Part shown: one piece after another, positions 50,585-63,560 of the stretch
How positions within the stretch are numbered: position 1 is the stretch's first letter
Layout of the letters: every line of letters starts with the position of its first letter
From: Aquila chrysaetos chrysaetos
Lineage: Eukaryota > Chordata > Aves > Accipitriformes > Accipitridae
Assembly: GCF_900496995.4 (NCBI RefSeq)
Contig: NC_044029.1
Span: 15,810,001-15,874,000, forward strand
DNA length: 64,000 bases
Reading direction: 5' to 3'
Notes under the pieces: model-generated
What the model saw: the letters and a program-made list of their open reading frames with translations, nothing else
Told to the model about the DNA's origin: nothing
Databases searched by the model: none
Translations under genes and position numbers: made by a program

Positions 50585-51390
50585 TTAGAAAGTAATTGGA
50601 TAAACTAGATGTGTTCAGATTGCCTGCGCCTGGTGAAATCCGCCCCAGAATAGCCAAGGCGTTGGCTGAGACAGCCTTAAAGCTGCTTTCAATTGTTAAT
50701 AAAGAATTGTGGCAGAGCAGTGAGCGTCCATGAGACTGAAAGGGGGCAAGGCTAACACCTACTCAAAGGGGCAACCAAGCCACTGAATTGTCAAGCTGGA
50801 AAAAATGAACAATCAGACTCTTTGTGACCATCTCAAAGAACACAAAGTGGTGAGTAACAGCGAGATGGATCAGAGCAAATCTGATCTAATCCAGTCCAAA
50901 CAACCTAATTTCACATGATGAAAAGTGGTCAGATTACTGCCTCTTCCCAAGCTGCTGTCAGCTGAGGCAGGCAACATATGCTTGACGCACCCAATTTGCA
51001 AATCAGGCCTATGTCTACAAATAAATGCATTAATTGATATATTTTTCTTCACAATTTGTGGGAGATAAAAAGGCACACAGAGAACATCTGTTCAGGATTT
51101 TTTTTTTTTATTTAGAGAACAGAAGATATTCCATCCATTGCAGCAAAGAGAAAAGGAATAACCTGATCTCCACATGCACTATTAAAAAGAGAAGAATAGA
51201 CAAGGAAATAATCTTGATCTCCAACAAAAAAAATAATCACATTATACAGAACAAAACTGTCTGATCTAAAGGGTAATTTAGTGTTGGACTAGATTGTGGA
51301 ATTGCCATCATCTGAATTCTTCAAGAGCTGATGAGACAAACACCTACTAGGAATCACATGGTTATTCCTCATACTTCCAGTTTTGTTTTC
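50585..51390 (+). mobile_element. Ancient CR1/L3-like LINE, decayed reverse-transcriptase and 3' region
   Basis: Scattered but collinear matches to old CR1/L3 elements (recalled, not searched). They include a GATTGCCTGC...GAAATCCGCCCCAGAATAG block (the 'lesson' GPDEL-type RT region) and GTGAGTAACAG...ATGGAT...CAAATC followed by CAAACAACCTAATTT (the QHGF-type region). After a less alignable middle come GGAATAACCTGATCTCCACATGC and, last, GTGGAATTGCCATCATCTGAATTCTTCAAGAG...ACAAACACCT near the 3' end (51285-51365). Frames are broken many times and no protein can be read through. Clearly an inactive fossil. Confidence 0.6.
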
Positions 51391-54300
51391 TGCAGGTTTC
51401 TGTGATTTAGAAAGACTTGTGGCCTCTTCTAGTGCCGGTGAAACAAACAAAACTTCCTCTGCCCGAGGAGTAAGGTGCCTTGCACTTTGGGAGAACTCTG
51501 ACTACCAAAACAGATACCCCAGACAGTATTTCCCAGCCCTCTTTCCTAGGTTCAGCTCCTGGTTCCAGCCACTTCAAGTTCTCGGGCTTTTTTGCTTTCA
51601 CTTCTGCAACGCCTACATCTGTGGCAGCTGGCAGCCCCACGCCATGCAGAACACTGTGTTTAAGGCCACTCTCTGGCGTTCGTTTTACGATGAATAAGGC
51701 AGAAGGAAGAGGGATTCAACGTACTGTAACACCTGGGGGACGCAGCGCACTATCAGATAAGCACCGACCTCTCTGGATGCACCAGTATCCTCCATGCACA
51801 TTCAGCAAACGTTGCTTTATAAAGCTCTCCCTGCCTGCTGTACGAGTGCTGCTGGGAGGACAGGGCAGCTCCTGCAGGGCACCGAGCCCTGGGTGGAAGC
51901 TCGATGTTCTCACCACACACCTTCAGCATCAGCTTCTTCAGGTGTTTTGTTGGGCCGAGACAGCTAATGAACAACCGGTCTTGTAAGGAATATAGCCAAG
52001 ACAGCTGTAGAGACTGAATCAGCAATTTGTTTGGTCTGATACCCATTTTCCTGTCCCATTATGAAGTGCTTTACCCTCCCCCCCCAGGGTCAGTGTGTAG
52101 TTTTTTATGGAGCAACAGGCTCAGCTGGAGGCGGGAACTCAGACAGGGGATGATACAAGCCTCTAGGGGGACAAACGTAACTGAGAAACACGTGTGGCAA
52201 AAACTTGACCTTTTGCATCTATCCATATTGCTGGGCGAATCTTTGTAAAATCAAATCCACTCTACAGGATTAGCTAGAAACAGTCTCTAGAGCTGAAATG
52301 TTTGTGTCCCCCAGAGGTAATTCCAGCTGAGAGCCATGCAACTTCTTTCCTACTAATTTCAACTGGAAATCAGATTGTAAAACAAGTAATCCATTTAAAA
52401 TTAGTCTTTGCAGATTGGCCTTCCAGCAAAAAATAATAGAAGTGAGAGTAATCCACAGAGACCAGCAAAGATTCCTGAGGAGCCTGGTGGAATTTCCATT
52501 AAAGAGATGACAACTGTCCTGAATTAGCAGTCGCTGTTTCTGGCAGGGAAAAGCTAATTTTACCAGTACAGCTGTATCACTTGCCAAACAGATCATTCAA
52601 AAAGAGGGGTTAGTGACTGGCATTTAGGTGAGAAGTCGTGCTAAGGAAGCTGGATAGAAGTGCTTTACAGAAGGGAAATTGAAAACACGGAACAGGCTGT
52701 GCCAAGGGGAAAACCTGAAACAGGCAGTTCTGATCAGCAGCGGGCAGAAATAATGACTTGCAGAGAGGTGGGAGATGCCAAGGAGCGCGTTCATTTTCCA
52801 TTGCTTGACATGTACCTGCCAAAGGACAGCCTTAGTAACCCCTTCTGGCCCTTCCGTGTTCCCGGGTAAGTCAACTTTTCCCTCTGAACTCTTTCACCGT
52901 CTTAGAGATCATTCTCTTCTCCTCTCCTTCTGTCTTTTAAATTGTTTTCAGAAGGTTTCCCTGAAGGGTGCTCAATCTATCAGTGTCATTTATGTTATCT
53001 ACAGGGAAAACCGGAGCGTGAACAGCTGCTTCCACTTGCGATACGCTCCTCTCTTTAGGCCTTCTGCTGATGACCTCCATAGTACATGTGTTGAAATCTA
53101 AAATATTTATACATTGGGGCGACACTGTTCTTCTAATTAGTGCAAATGATGTTCCATGTCTTTCATAGCATCTCCTCCGAGACAACATATGTGATCAGCT
53201 GTAGCAATAAATTTGTTCTCTCTCTCTCCTTCATTCTCTCTATCCTCCTGCCATGCTTAAAGCTGGTTTTATTCTTGGCTGAGACCCCTTCCATTTAGCA
53301 CTGTCAGATTTACTGAGTATCTCGGAGTAAAACTTGATCATGTTCTCTCCAGGGAACCAAGTAAATGTCTTTATAATAAGTGTATGGCTAAAGTACGAGG
53401 AATAGTACACTTCCTTCAACCCTGTTAAGGTTGAAGCCGTGCTACTGAGTTTATTTAGGATGCCACATCTCAGATACTGCTCCACCAAATGATCTGTACA
53501 ATGGTGAGCAGGATGGGTTGGAAGTAAAAGCAACGTAAGCGATTGCGTTAGGGCTCGTGCTCTGGAAGGAGCTCAAAGCCATGCACCAATTTGGCATTTC
53601 ACGAGCTGGAGCTTGATCTTTCTCTCTGGCCGTGACTCAGAACCTGGCTGAACTCTGTCGCTCCTGGCAGCCCAGAGCTCTGCTCTACCTTGGGTCCCTG
53701 CAAACTCTGTGATTGACCCTGAATAAAACAAGTATTGGCTTAACACTGTCAGGTGTCATGGGTAATATTAAATTGTCATATAACTCTCCGGAAGGCCAAG
53801 AGAGAAAATAAGCAGATCTGAAATGGATGCCATTCCAGCTGCTCATTGAAAAGCATTTCATAACACTTCCCTCAACACTGTGTAAATATGAAATCCTTCT
53901 GCAAGTAACCCTTGGAGGGAGCTAAATATTCTTACGCCCAGATGAGTACATTGGGAGGAGTACACAGAGGAGTCAGATCTCTGGAGGGGGGGCAATGCTG
54001 GAGGAGGACTCAGCAGCCTTCTTCCAGCTACCTGCTCCGAGCCCCCCACGTACGTGGTCTACCCCTGGGCCCTGCGCCGCAGCTCGGTTTTAGAGCAGGC
54101 TGGATTTAGAGAGGCTTGATCACCTGGTCCCCGAGGCACACCTTACAGCAGCTCTGTCGCTATTGCCCAGCACGGCAGCAGGTTCCCAGTGCCGGGGACG
54201 GGCAGTGCTGGTGCCCTGGGTCGGTGGCGATGGGCTGGCATTGCATGGCTGTGAGACAGCCGGGCTTTGCTGCTCCAGTTCAGCATTGTAACAGCGCAGA

Positions 54301-56288
54301 AGGTGCTGATTTCTGCTTCTAGACCTTTCGTTCTGCTGTGGCAGAAGCATATGGGCGATTTGGACACTGATTTATAAGGCAGACAACTCCAGCAAAGTCC
54401 ATTTTAAAGGCTGTGATCGAACTGACTAATTTAAGTCAGCCAGAATTTTGCCAACGGTCTCATTTCTACCTGATTTGTCCCAGTTGAGGATTTATTGGCA
54501 AATTCAGTCAACCTTTTTGATCCTGTACTAGTATGTACTGATTGTGCCTTCATAAATTAGAGCACATGCTGCTTTACCTAGGCAACAGTGTAGCAATGTG
54601 ATTTTTCAGAACTAATGCTTGGGCAATAATAATTTGTCTGTTCGGCAATATTAAAGTTTTCTTACGATCCTCTGTCTGCCTCATCTTTCCCGTGGAGAAT
54701 TCTGCTGTTGCTTTATTCCATGTTTTTTTCCCCACCGCTTCACACGTGTACCTTTCAGCATCTGAAATCGGCCAGGCTGAGATCCGGGATGGGGGCACGG
54801 GGGGACCCCCCAGCGTGGCCATGCCAGGACGCTTTGGGGGGCACTGGCTGGGGCGAGACATCGGGGTCCAGCCGGGCCGGCAGTGCTGCGGGGCTGCCCC
54901 CCGGGTTCATCTGTCTGGCCCGTCGACCAGCCAGGCTGACACAGCTAATCCCCCTCGCTGTCAGGGACAGCTGTCAGACCGTGCCGGCTTTTTGGTCACT
55001 GCCAGCCCAGGCCAGGTTTAAACCGGTGTCCTGCGGATGGCCTTGGATCTCATCATCCCTCCCGCCAGTGACTTTCCCTTTGTTTTGTAAACTGGAGTTT
55101 ATTCTGCTGGGTAGGTGGTGCTGGTGCTGGCGACGATGGCGAGGTGGCCCGAACCCGGAGAGGCGGGAGGCTGAGCTAACCAGCCCTACAGGTTTGAGTC
55201 TGGAGTCCAGGGTCGGCACCGATGCCTGTAAAATACAAACAGGAGGGCGTGTTCAGCAGTCGCGCTAAACCACATCCCTGCTTACTGTAGTCCTGACTGC
55301 AAAGGTCACAAAGCACGCAGGGGAAGGCTACTTCTAATTATTATCCCAGTTACAAAAAAAAAAAAAAATCCCACACATGCAGTCATCCATGCAGAAGGGA
55401 AGGAAGGGACATGTGTCTTATATAAAGCAGCAGCTTTGGGGATTCACTTGACTTTGTGTGTGCATGTGTGTGTGTAACATTTGGTGAAAAAAAATGCTCT
55501 TTCTGTTGGAATGGATATTATTCATGAATACGGTTCCAGTTTAGCTAATTGCTCTTGACTTCAAAAAAAGAAGGGAAATTTCCAGTAAGTCTAAACACCT
55601 TACTTAGATATCTTCAAAATGAAGCATTTCAAATTCTCAATTTAAAACAAAAAATTTGCATGATTATCAATCTGTTTTTAAAGACAGGTTTAAGGTGAAG
55701 AAGAATAAACTAAAGAAAAAAGGAAGCAGCCAACCTAAAACTAAATTTGTCAGATATTCTAAATTTGGCCATCTGACTGACTGAATTCATCTTTCACGCA
55801 GCCCCTTCTCAGAGGAGCTGAAGTACGATCTAACCGTTCAGGGTGAGTCTTTCACTCAAACCCTGCCAGATGGAGAAGTCTCTGCATACCACAGGGATGA
55901 AGGTAGGCCAATCTCTGTCCTTTAGAGAGGCACCTGAAGCTATATCACTGAGGATTAAAATCTTATGGGACTCTCGTCTCCAAGATGGACAGATGGCAAC
56001 TCCACGTAACAATAAAAGCATCCTTGCAAAATAAATGGAAGACAATTAGTCACCTCCTACATATCGGGAGACCCTAATCCAGGCAGCAAGTGTTTGATGG
56101 GGATTTGAGAGTGATCAAACAAGCTGCTCTTAAACTGTACTTTTTCTGCAGCATATGGAGGGTAGAATTTAGGGCTGTGCAAATAACAGATTTTTTTTTT
56201 TTTCTTTTCGGTTCTGCAACTGAATAGCAAAATCAGAAATAAAAAATTACAATTTGGACTGAATTCTAGGTTTTCTCTGAAACAAGAC
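51391..56288. other. Intergenic, about 4.9 kb; no gene seen
   Basis: No gene recognised. GC content rises between about 53.9 and 55.25 kb, with moderate CpG density at 54780-55000, but less than in the islands at 9.3 and 63.1 kb. A 186-codon plus-strand frame there (54708-55268) has no recognisable domain and is treated as chance. An A14-type run lies near 55354-55368 and a short GT repeat near 55457-55480. Confidence 0.5.
56284..56288. repeat. Target-site duplication, left copy (AAGAC)
   Basis: A five-base direct repeat bordering the LTR; identical to the copy at 56886-56890. Confidence 0.9.
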
Positions 56289-56885
56289 TGTCGTGGTTTA
56301 ACCCCAGCCAGCAACGAAGCCCCACCCAGCCGCTCGCTCCTCCCCAGTGGGATGGGGGAGAGAATCAGAAGAGTAAAAGTGAGAAAACTCATGGGTTGAG
56401 CTAAAGACAGTTTAATAGGTAAAGCAAAAGCCGTGTGCGCAAGCAAAGCAAACCGAGGAATTCATTCCCCACTTCCCATGGGCAGGCAGGTGTTCAGCCA
56501 TCTCCAGGACAGCAGGGCTCCATCACGTCTGACAGTGACTTGGGAAGACAAACGCCATCGCTCTGAATGTCCCCCCTTCCTCCTTCTTCCCCCAGCTTTA
56601 TGTGCTGAGCATGACGTCCTATGGTCTGGAATATCCCTTGGGTCCGTTGGGGTCAGCTGTCCCGGCTGTGTCCCCTCCCAAATCCTTGTGCCCCCCCCCA
56701 GCCTGCTCGCTGGTGGGGTGGGGGGGAGAAGAAGAAAAGCCCTTGGCTCTGTGTAAGCACTGACTGCTCAGCGATAACGAAAACATCCCTGAATTATCAA
56801 CACTGTGTCCAGCACAAATACAAAACATAGCCCCATACCAGCTACTGTGAAGAAAATTAACTCTGTCCCAGCCAAAACCAGCACA
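56289..56885 (-). mobile_element. Solo LTR of an ERVL-type endogenous retrovirus
   Basis: A complete 597-bp solo LTR on the minus strand, starting TGTGCTGG at 56885 and ending CCACGACA at 56289 (TG...CA ends). It is flanked on both sides by a perfect 5-bp target-site duplication AAGAC (56284-56288 and 56886-56890), which proves a single clean insertion and later loss of the internal part by LTR-LTR recombination. On its sense strand I see a CRE-type TGACGT core (56612-56618 region), a TATA-like CATAAAG (56602-56596) and an ATTAAA poly(A)-type signal (56416-56411), in the order U3-R expected. No gag, pol or env sequence remains here. The family is one I recall as abundant in neoavian genomes; its exact name is not assigned. 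Confidence 0.9.
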
Positions 56886-56890
56886 AAGAC
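56886..56890. repeat. Target-site duplication, right copy (AAGAC)
   Basis: A five-base direct repeat bordering the LTR; identical to the copy at 56284-56288. Confidence 0.9.
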
Positions 56891-59800
56891 TAACAAAAAT
56901 CATTATGTATTCACAATAGATCCCATGTATTTCATTTCACTTTCAGCCATTTAAAAAGCCAGACCAACACGTGGTCCCATTAAGAAGACGCTGTTAATAC
57001 CTCTCTCTTATTGCAATGTTAGTGATGACAGTGTTGGCTCGGGATGTGGGATACCAACATTGAATTCCCTACTCTCCCAAAGAGTCTTTCAGTGCACTTT
57101 CTCCGGACAGGGCTTTTACTATGTGGGTGTCCTGGAGCTTGCTCTGCTGACATTATTCTATTTATTTGTATTTCTAAGCAGATGCTGGAGTTTGGACGGC
57201 ACCCAGCAGCCTTGCCGGGAGGGTGGACCCGGTGTGGCAAGGATGGGCACCGGTCCCTCGTGGTGGCAGCGGGTAAGCCAGGGACGCCAGGGACAGTGCC
57301 GCAGCTCTGAGAGCAGGAGGGAGCCCGCAGCCACACGGCTCCGCAGCCGAGCACCTCCCAGCTCTGCTCGAGCTTTGAGCTGAACCCTTCCTAGGTCATA
57401 AGGAAATGCTGTCAGAGGTGCAGAGGCTTCTCCACCTCTGTGTGTGTTTGCTTTTCTTCTGGCTTTCAGAGCCAACATTATCACGCCCCGTACCTGCCTG
57501 GAAATACAGCTTCTCACTCCACCAAGGGCCACGGTTTTGCTCCTCTGTAACATCCTCCCTTCACCCTTCTCCAGCCCAGCCCAAAGCGCTGTTACCAAAA
57601 CTGCTTCTGTTTCATACCGCTCTGACCACAACATACCTGTTAATTCCTTTAGGCTCCCAGAGGCATCTGCATGAGGTTCATCAAGTCCTTGTGTTTTCCA
57701 TAAGCCTCACTGCAGTTTTCACCCCACTGTCGTACCCGGTCCCCACGGCTTTAGTTCAGCCCCAGAAACCCTTCCTCTCTCCACCCGCTGGGTTTTCTTT
57801 TGTGCAGGTCGCCAGGCCCTGCTCATGCCACAGCTCCTGCTCACACCAGTGTCCTTCCCTTCCGCAGTGCGTGGCCATGTTGCCTCCGGTGGCACAGTTA
57901 AAGAGGATTCTTCTACCGCTCTAGCCCCAGGAAGCCTTAAGAAAGTCCCTTCCCAGAGGCCAGATCCTTCCTGGGACTTGCCAGGCGCAGGGTAAGGCTA
58001 GCAGACCAATTTCAATATGTATTTTTTTCAGACCTCTACCCGGTCTTACTGCACTCACCAGTGCAACGTCGCACTGACTTCCCACGCAAAATTAATGAGT
58101 GAGCGACTTCTCTCTGCATTTCTTCCCTTCCCAGCTCCTGATTGTTCAGCCTACAGGCTGGCACTGGTGTTGTCTCCCATCATTTCTTAGCACAGAGTCT
58201 GGCACAAAGGGACTCTGATCTCCACAGATCTAAGCCCTGCTGTATCAATAGCTAATTAAAGTTTCTTCCGTATTTAGGACCCCAGTCATCCTTTTACTGA
58301 CAGTGCTGTGAAATTGCAGTGACTGGAAATCAGACTCAGTGGTATTAAAAAATAACCAACCAGACTGAACACATCAAACGTTTTCTGACCTGTTTCACTT
58401 TGTCTCCCTTATCTGAACCACATGGGTGGAATTTAGCTCCTCTATTTTTAAATCTTTAACTCAGGCATTGACCTCTTTACTGCAGTCACCCTAGGTTCCC
58501 TTTGCAGTCAAAGAAGAGAAAAGCATTTCTGGGGTGGTGTGCTTGGCCTACTTTTGGGGTCTACTTTAGGGGAAGATGAAAGGGACCCCAGAAATGCCCA
58601 TTTCTCTTCACTGACTGTAAAGAAAGTCTTGGTAGCCATGCCACATGCCTAGAGTGTCAATCAAAACCTAACCTAAGTGCTCTGAGATGCCTTTTATACA
58701 CCACTGTGCATACTGTTAACTCTGAATAAGTGGATTATTCATAGCATATATAGAATGTTGTATGTTACATATGTTCTGTATTTATACATATATATAATAG
58801 CAAGTCCATGAATTCATGTATTACTGGGAAGTTACTCAAACAGCTGTAGTTATCATTGCAACATTTTTCCCAGTTTCTTAGAGGAGAACTCCACCTTCAA
58901 ACCAGTATTTATGCTAGAGTAGACTGTGCAGGGTATAGATTTGCTAGGCCCTCGTCCTTGGTGATTCTTTGCGTTTCTGTCAGTGTCACCCCAGCACCAG
59001 CCATCAAGTCAGAGCGGCACCCTGGGCAATCTGGCTTGGGATATTTCTTTAGGTCTTATCAGGGCTGCACAGCAGCTTGCTGGGGAGGACAGCTGGAACT
59101 GGAACTACCAAGTACTCGTAGCATCCACCATGAGTTGATTCCTTACCTGGGCACAACTCCCACGGAAGCTTTTGGGATCAAGGACTTCATGTGTCAGTGT
59201 GAGAAGCCAGGCTGTCCCCATTTTTTTGCCCCAGCTGACCAAAACAAGGTCTGGAAATTTGAATCTACATTTGAACCTATGTGTTGGTCACTTGATGCCA
59301 AGACCCACAATAAGCAGTGCCACTGGATCTGCCTGATGGATGCTGTTACATCCCAAACATGCCATCCCAAACTGGAATTGGCACTTACACAAAAGGATGT
59401 TTTTAAAAAAAGCACTCAAAATGCTACAGCCTCTGAACTAACCTTGCTGATACATCTACGGCAGAAGACAAGAGGTTTTTTGGGGAGGCAGGCCACTTAT
59501 GCCTTCTTGTATACACCTAAACAGTAGCTCTAAAGAAAGTTTTCATTTTCTGGTTCAAATCACTGTGGGAGGAAGTGACTTCTTTATTTTTTACTTCAGT
59601 ATGCACCTGAGAAGAATGGGTATTAGTCACAGCAGGGGACAGAGGACTGATTGCACAGAAGAGGGAAGACATACTGCCATACATATAAACTACATACATG
59701 TCCTAGGAGCATGTTCTGACATCACTAATTTGTTTAACTTACCTGCAAGATAATATAAAAGAATGGAAGAGAATAAGCTGCCGCCATCACTTTTCAGCAA

Positions 59801-62800
59801 CAGTAAGTCATTCGGTCTTGAGCACAAATATTGCAGCAAAACCTCTTGATACAAACACCATTTTGTGATAGACAATTCAGTTTATTTCTTTGAATTGGAA
59901 TGCTAATTAAATCTGTCAGCGGTTCTCCTGCCAAAGATCTGCTGCTACATCTGTGGGCAAAGCTGTATTTAAATACACTTCAGAGCCAATAGCATTTCAT
60001 TGATCAGAGTTATGAAGGGAACATAACCATCAAAAATATACCCTGTTATCTTCTCACCTACGAAAACAATCTGAGAGGCAGGTTCTTAAGTGGAGCCGTC
60101 TTTTGGTAATGGGTCTAACTTTCTGTATGGCAAATGAAAGTATTATGGATAATATCTTAATCTTTCAGTGTAACTCTTTCCAATGATGATCTGCATTGAA
60201 AAAGCATGGCAAGATATTTTCCCTTTCTTCCTAAGAGGCATTGTAGCTGTTTTATTTTATGCTTGATGGAGCCTGCAGAAGCTGTCCTGCTATCCTTTAT
60301 GTGCTGCAATCCCAGCACTTCCATGTACCTTTAAAAGAAGAGTGGCCCCGCCGTACTGTATTTCTTACGGAAAGCCCCAGAGACCAGTATTCTCCTTCTC
60401 ACTGGAAATGAACCCAAACCATTGATCAATATCCCACTGCATTCAGGAATTGGGTTTCTCTGCAGGAACAGAACTTCATGGACTTCGTAGTCCATGAAAG
60501 TTAACAGAAATCTTTCCGTGGAGTCCAGGACTGTGGAGCAGGTCCCATCTTCTCCCTATGGCAACACACTGTGACATGAAGCATCTTGTGGGGTGGCAAG
60601 GGGCCGAGTAACTCCTCCTGACCACGTTGGACAAGCAAAGCGACACAGGGCACCCGCACAACAGCTCTGGTTCTGTCAACCAAATGGCCGCTGAGGCTTA
60701 CAGCGAGGCGTTCGCGAACGTGGGTGTTGGACAGCCCAGACCGTCTGGCCCCTCTTGGTATTGTCAGGATCCCAACGTCTTCAAGAAGGTGCTTGTTCTA
60801 TAGTTGCTGCACTGAGAAGGCATTTATGGAACTTAACTTGCGTGTTCTCACTGAGCTATTTCTGTGCGTGTGTTTACAGACAGGTTACTCCCATGCCGGG
60901 AGCTTATTTAGCGGTGTTACAGGGGCTTTCTGGCTTACAACTGTGCAAGCAAAGTATGTGCAACTGGAGACCGAGCCTGGCCAAGGCCCTGCGGTCAGCT
61001 CCCGTATTTAGGATCCATGGGAAAATCAATACACCCGGGAAGTCCCCAGCACAGCCCAAGCACCTGGCACACTCTGGCCGTTCCTCAGACCCGTCCTCCT
61101 CGCCCAGACCCCACCGCAGGTGCCCCCGCAGCCTCCAGCGTAGCACTGGGGGGCTGTGGGTGGTGTGGGCTGAGCTCAGGGGAGGCACACGAGCAGAAGC
61201 AGCAAACCCAGCGATCCCACGCGGCCTTGTTTTGTACTTGGAAGCAGTTAGTCACTATTATAGCGGGACATGTGTTTGCATATGAGCCCAGACAAGGGCT
61301 TTCCAGAGCAGGAGCGAGGCAGCGGTGGGAGCTGGCTAGTGCCAGCAGCCTGCCCTGAGAGATGACTGATGCAGACACAAGGCCCCCGCTGCAACTTAAA
61401 AGGCTGTTGATATGTAAATAAAAAGGTCTCGTTTTTTAGGAGAATGGAAGCATGGTGTCAGGTCAAGCTCTTTGGGACTTACAAGGAGGCGAAGCAGCTC
61501 TATGGCAGCTCTAACTGATGCTCAACTTCCTCCTCACTCCAGCCACCAAAGCATGAGGATGCCCACCTGTGTTAGATAAAATCCCTATGCTGATAACCTA
61601 TAGGAGGTGCTCTGAGGGCAGCTCTGGGGATTTCACACTGCCCAGAGATCCTGGTATGTTCCAGCATTAAGCCAGAATTATGGACCCTTAATGACATCTA
61701 AAGCAACACAGGATCATCAGAGCAAAGGTCTGCCTCAATGGCTGTTATTTTCCCAGCGTAGCAAGTGTGATTACTGTTCTTAGCTGGCCATCAGTGATGC
61801 AGACAATGGATCTGTGTGTTTGGCTAACAGCTGTTATCACGTATGGGATCAATATGTGCCTGCCACAGCTCAGTATTTTAAGAAGGACAAGACGGAGGCG
61901 CAGGAGGTCGCACATGATGTCTCCTCTCCCTATACCATTCTTGGTCATAGGTTACTGGGTTATTCTAGCATCTGATGTATCCAGGCTAATCCACTGGAAA
62001 TCAATCAGATCAGCTGGCAATGGGCATCCAGTGATGACAGATTGAGTTAATGGTCTTTATCGCCGGTTCAGTGACAAGAGTCTAATCCTGGTATTTCTGC
62101 ACCGACGTGCAGAACGGAGCACACATGGGGAAGCATAGAGACAGGCAAGGTAAGCGCAAACATGCTTTTAACTTCTCAAAGACCTGTATGTATGAGCGGG
62201 CTGGTGCTGGAGTAAATAACCTGCCCTGTATTTCCAGTAGAAGGTCAGGACCAAGTGACTTATGTTTCTATCTTCCCCCACACCCCACTGACAACGTTAC
62301 TGACTTACATGTACCTATTTCCTCATCAAGATACATACATTTTAATTATAAAGATGTTCCAGCTTCAGTCTTTCCTCCAAATATATCAGAGTTTTTAATG
62401 TTAACACAGCTATCTAAATAACAGTAATGCCAGAGCTCAGTGCTGTCCTGCTCTGCGGTTTGCATTATTTAACGTTAAGTGTTAATTTAAATATCATTTA
62501 AACTAGATGGTTTTGGTTTTTTCCTTCTTCAGCACTGCCACATTTCTGAAGGTGATGTGGTAGAGAGCTATAGTCCATATTTTCCCTTGTAGACTTCAAG
62601 GCCTGTTCCCCAAAGATCAAGAGGTAATTTTTTGAGTCATAATTGTGGATGTCTTGAATTTGATTCTTTAAGGGAAGTTAGGAAAAACCACCCCAAACCA
62701 GACATTCAAAGTCACCAGTCATCTTTTAAGGACTTCATCACTTCCATGCTGCTTTACCTGTAATTGATCCTCACAGCTATTACCCATCTAAAAAATAGGC

Positions 62801-63109
62801 CTTTGCACATGAATATAAGAAATATTGGTGAGACTGCTGACATGGGAAAGGCCAGCAGGATCAGACCTTAATATTTCACATCTAATCCTATGAGTATTGG
62901 GTTTATTAGGTCCCATATGCTCTGCTAATTCCAGCTTTATTTATAATACGTGGCTTATTTTTTAGGATTAGGTTTAGAACAGCAATTGGCTGTTCAACAA
63001 ACAGTGCACTAAAGCAGCCCCACCTTGCAGCTAGAAGCGGCTTCTTCTGCTTGGATTGTGAAAAATATTTATCCAGCTCAGTATCTAAGCAATCGAAACT
63101 CTCCATGAT
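56891..63109. other. Intergenic, about 6.2 kb; no gene seen
   Basis: No gene or family-assignable repeat recognised. The longest frame is 58856-59527 (223 codons, plus strand), which opens with TTG rather than ATG, lacks a recognisable domain and has no clear splice frame around it. A short TA-rich stretch lies at about 58740-58800. A weak resemblance to an old repeat at 62815-62880 is not sufficient to call. Confidence 0.5.
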
Positions 63110-63560
63110 GAAAGCTGTGCCTCCTAACGGGCCTCATGTACGTACAAAAGCATTTCCCGATCCGCTGGTGCTAACCGCTTCGCAGCCGTGGAGGAATCTG
63201 GGATGGCGAAGATTGTCCGAAAGCCTTACCCAAACCATCTATGGCACCTACCAAAATATTTCTGCCTCCCCCACGCGGGGCTGGGGTTCGCTGCGCTTTG
63301 CAAACCCCTCTCTGCCCTTCGCCGTCGCTCCCCTCCGCAGCCGGGATGAGCCGCAGCATCACGACGCCGCAGTGCACAGCCTGCCAGCTCGGGTGGGGGC
63401 AGCCGGCGTTTTGAGCTGGGTGAGTGGGAAAGCGAGCGCGTGGGGCTGGGAATGGTGCTGGGGGGCAGTTTGGGCACGGGGGCCAGCGGCTGGGCTGGGG
63501 GCTCAAGGGTGCCTGTGTCCCCCCTGCAGAGCCCGTGCTACCGGCTGCTGGAGGCTGTCG
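63110..63560. promoter_or_regulatory. CpG-rich patch / small CpG island, no gene recognised
   Basis: By hand count, about 31 CpG fall in roughly 420 bp at about 60% GC, well above the surrounding DNA. No recognised gene starts here within the window. A 297-codon frame crosses it (63051-63944, opening with TTG), but its translation is low-complexity and unlike any family I know. It could be the promoter of an unannotated transcript or an isolated GC-rich patch. Confidence 0.45.

Noticed and set aside
54708..55268. 186-codon plus-strand open frame
   Set aside because: GC-rich stretch with overlapping frames on both strands and no domain or exon signals.
62815..62880. Resemblance to a tRNA-derived or CR1-related old repeat
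   Set aside because: Only a short CCAGCAGGATCAGACC-type string agrees; not enough to assign a family.
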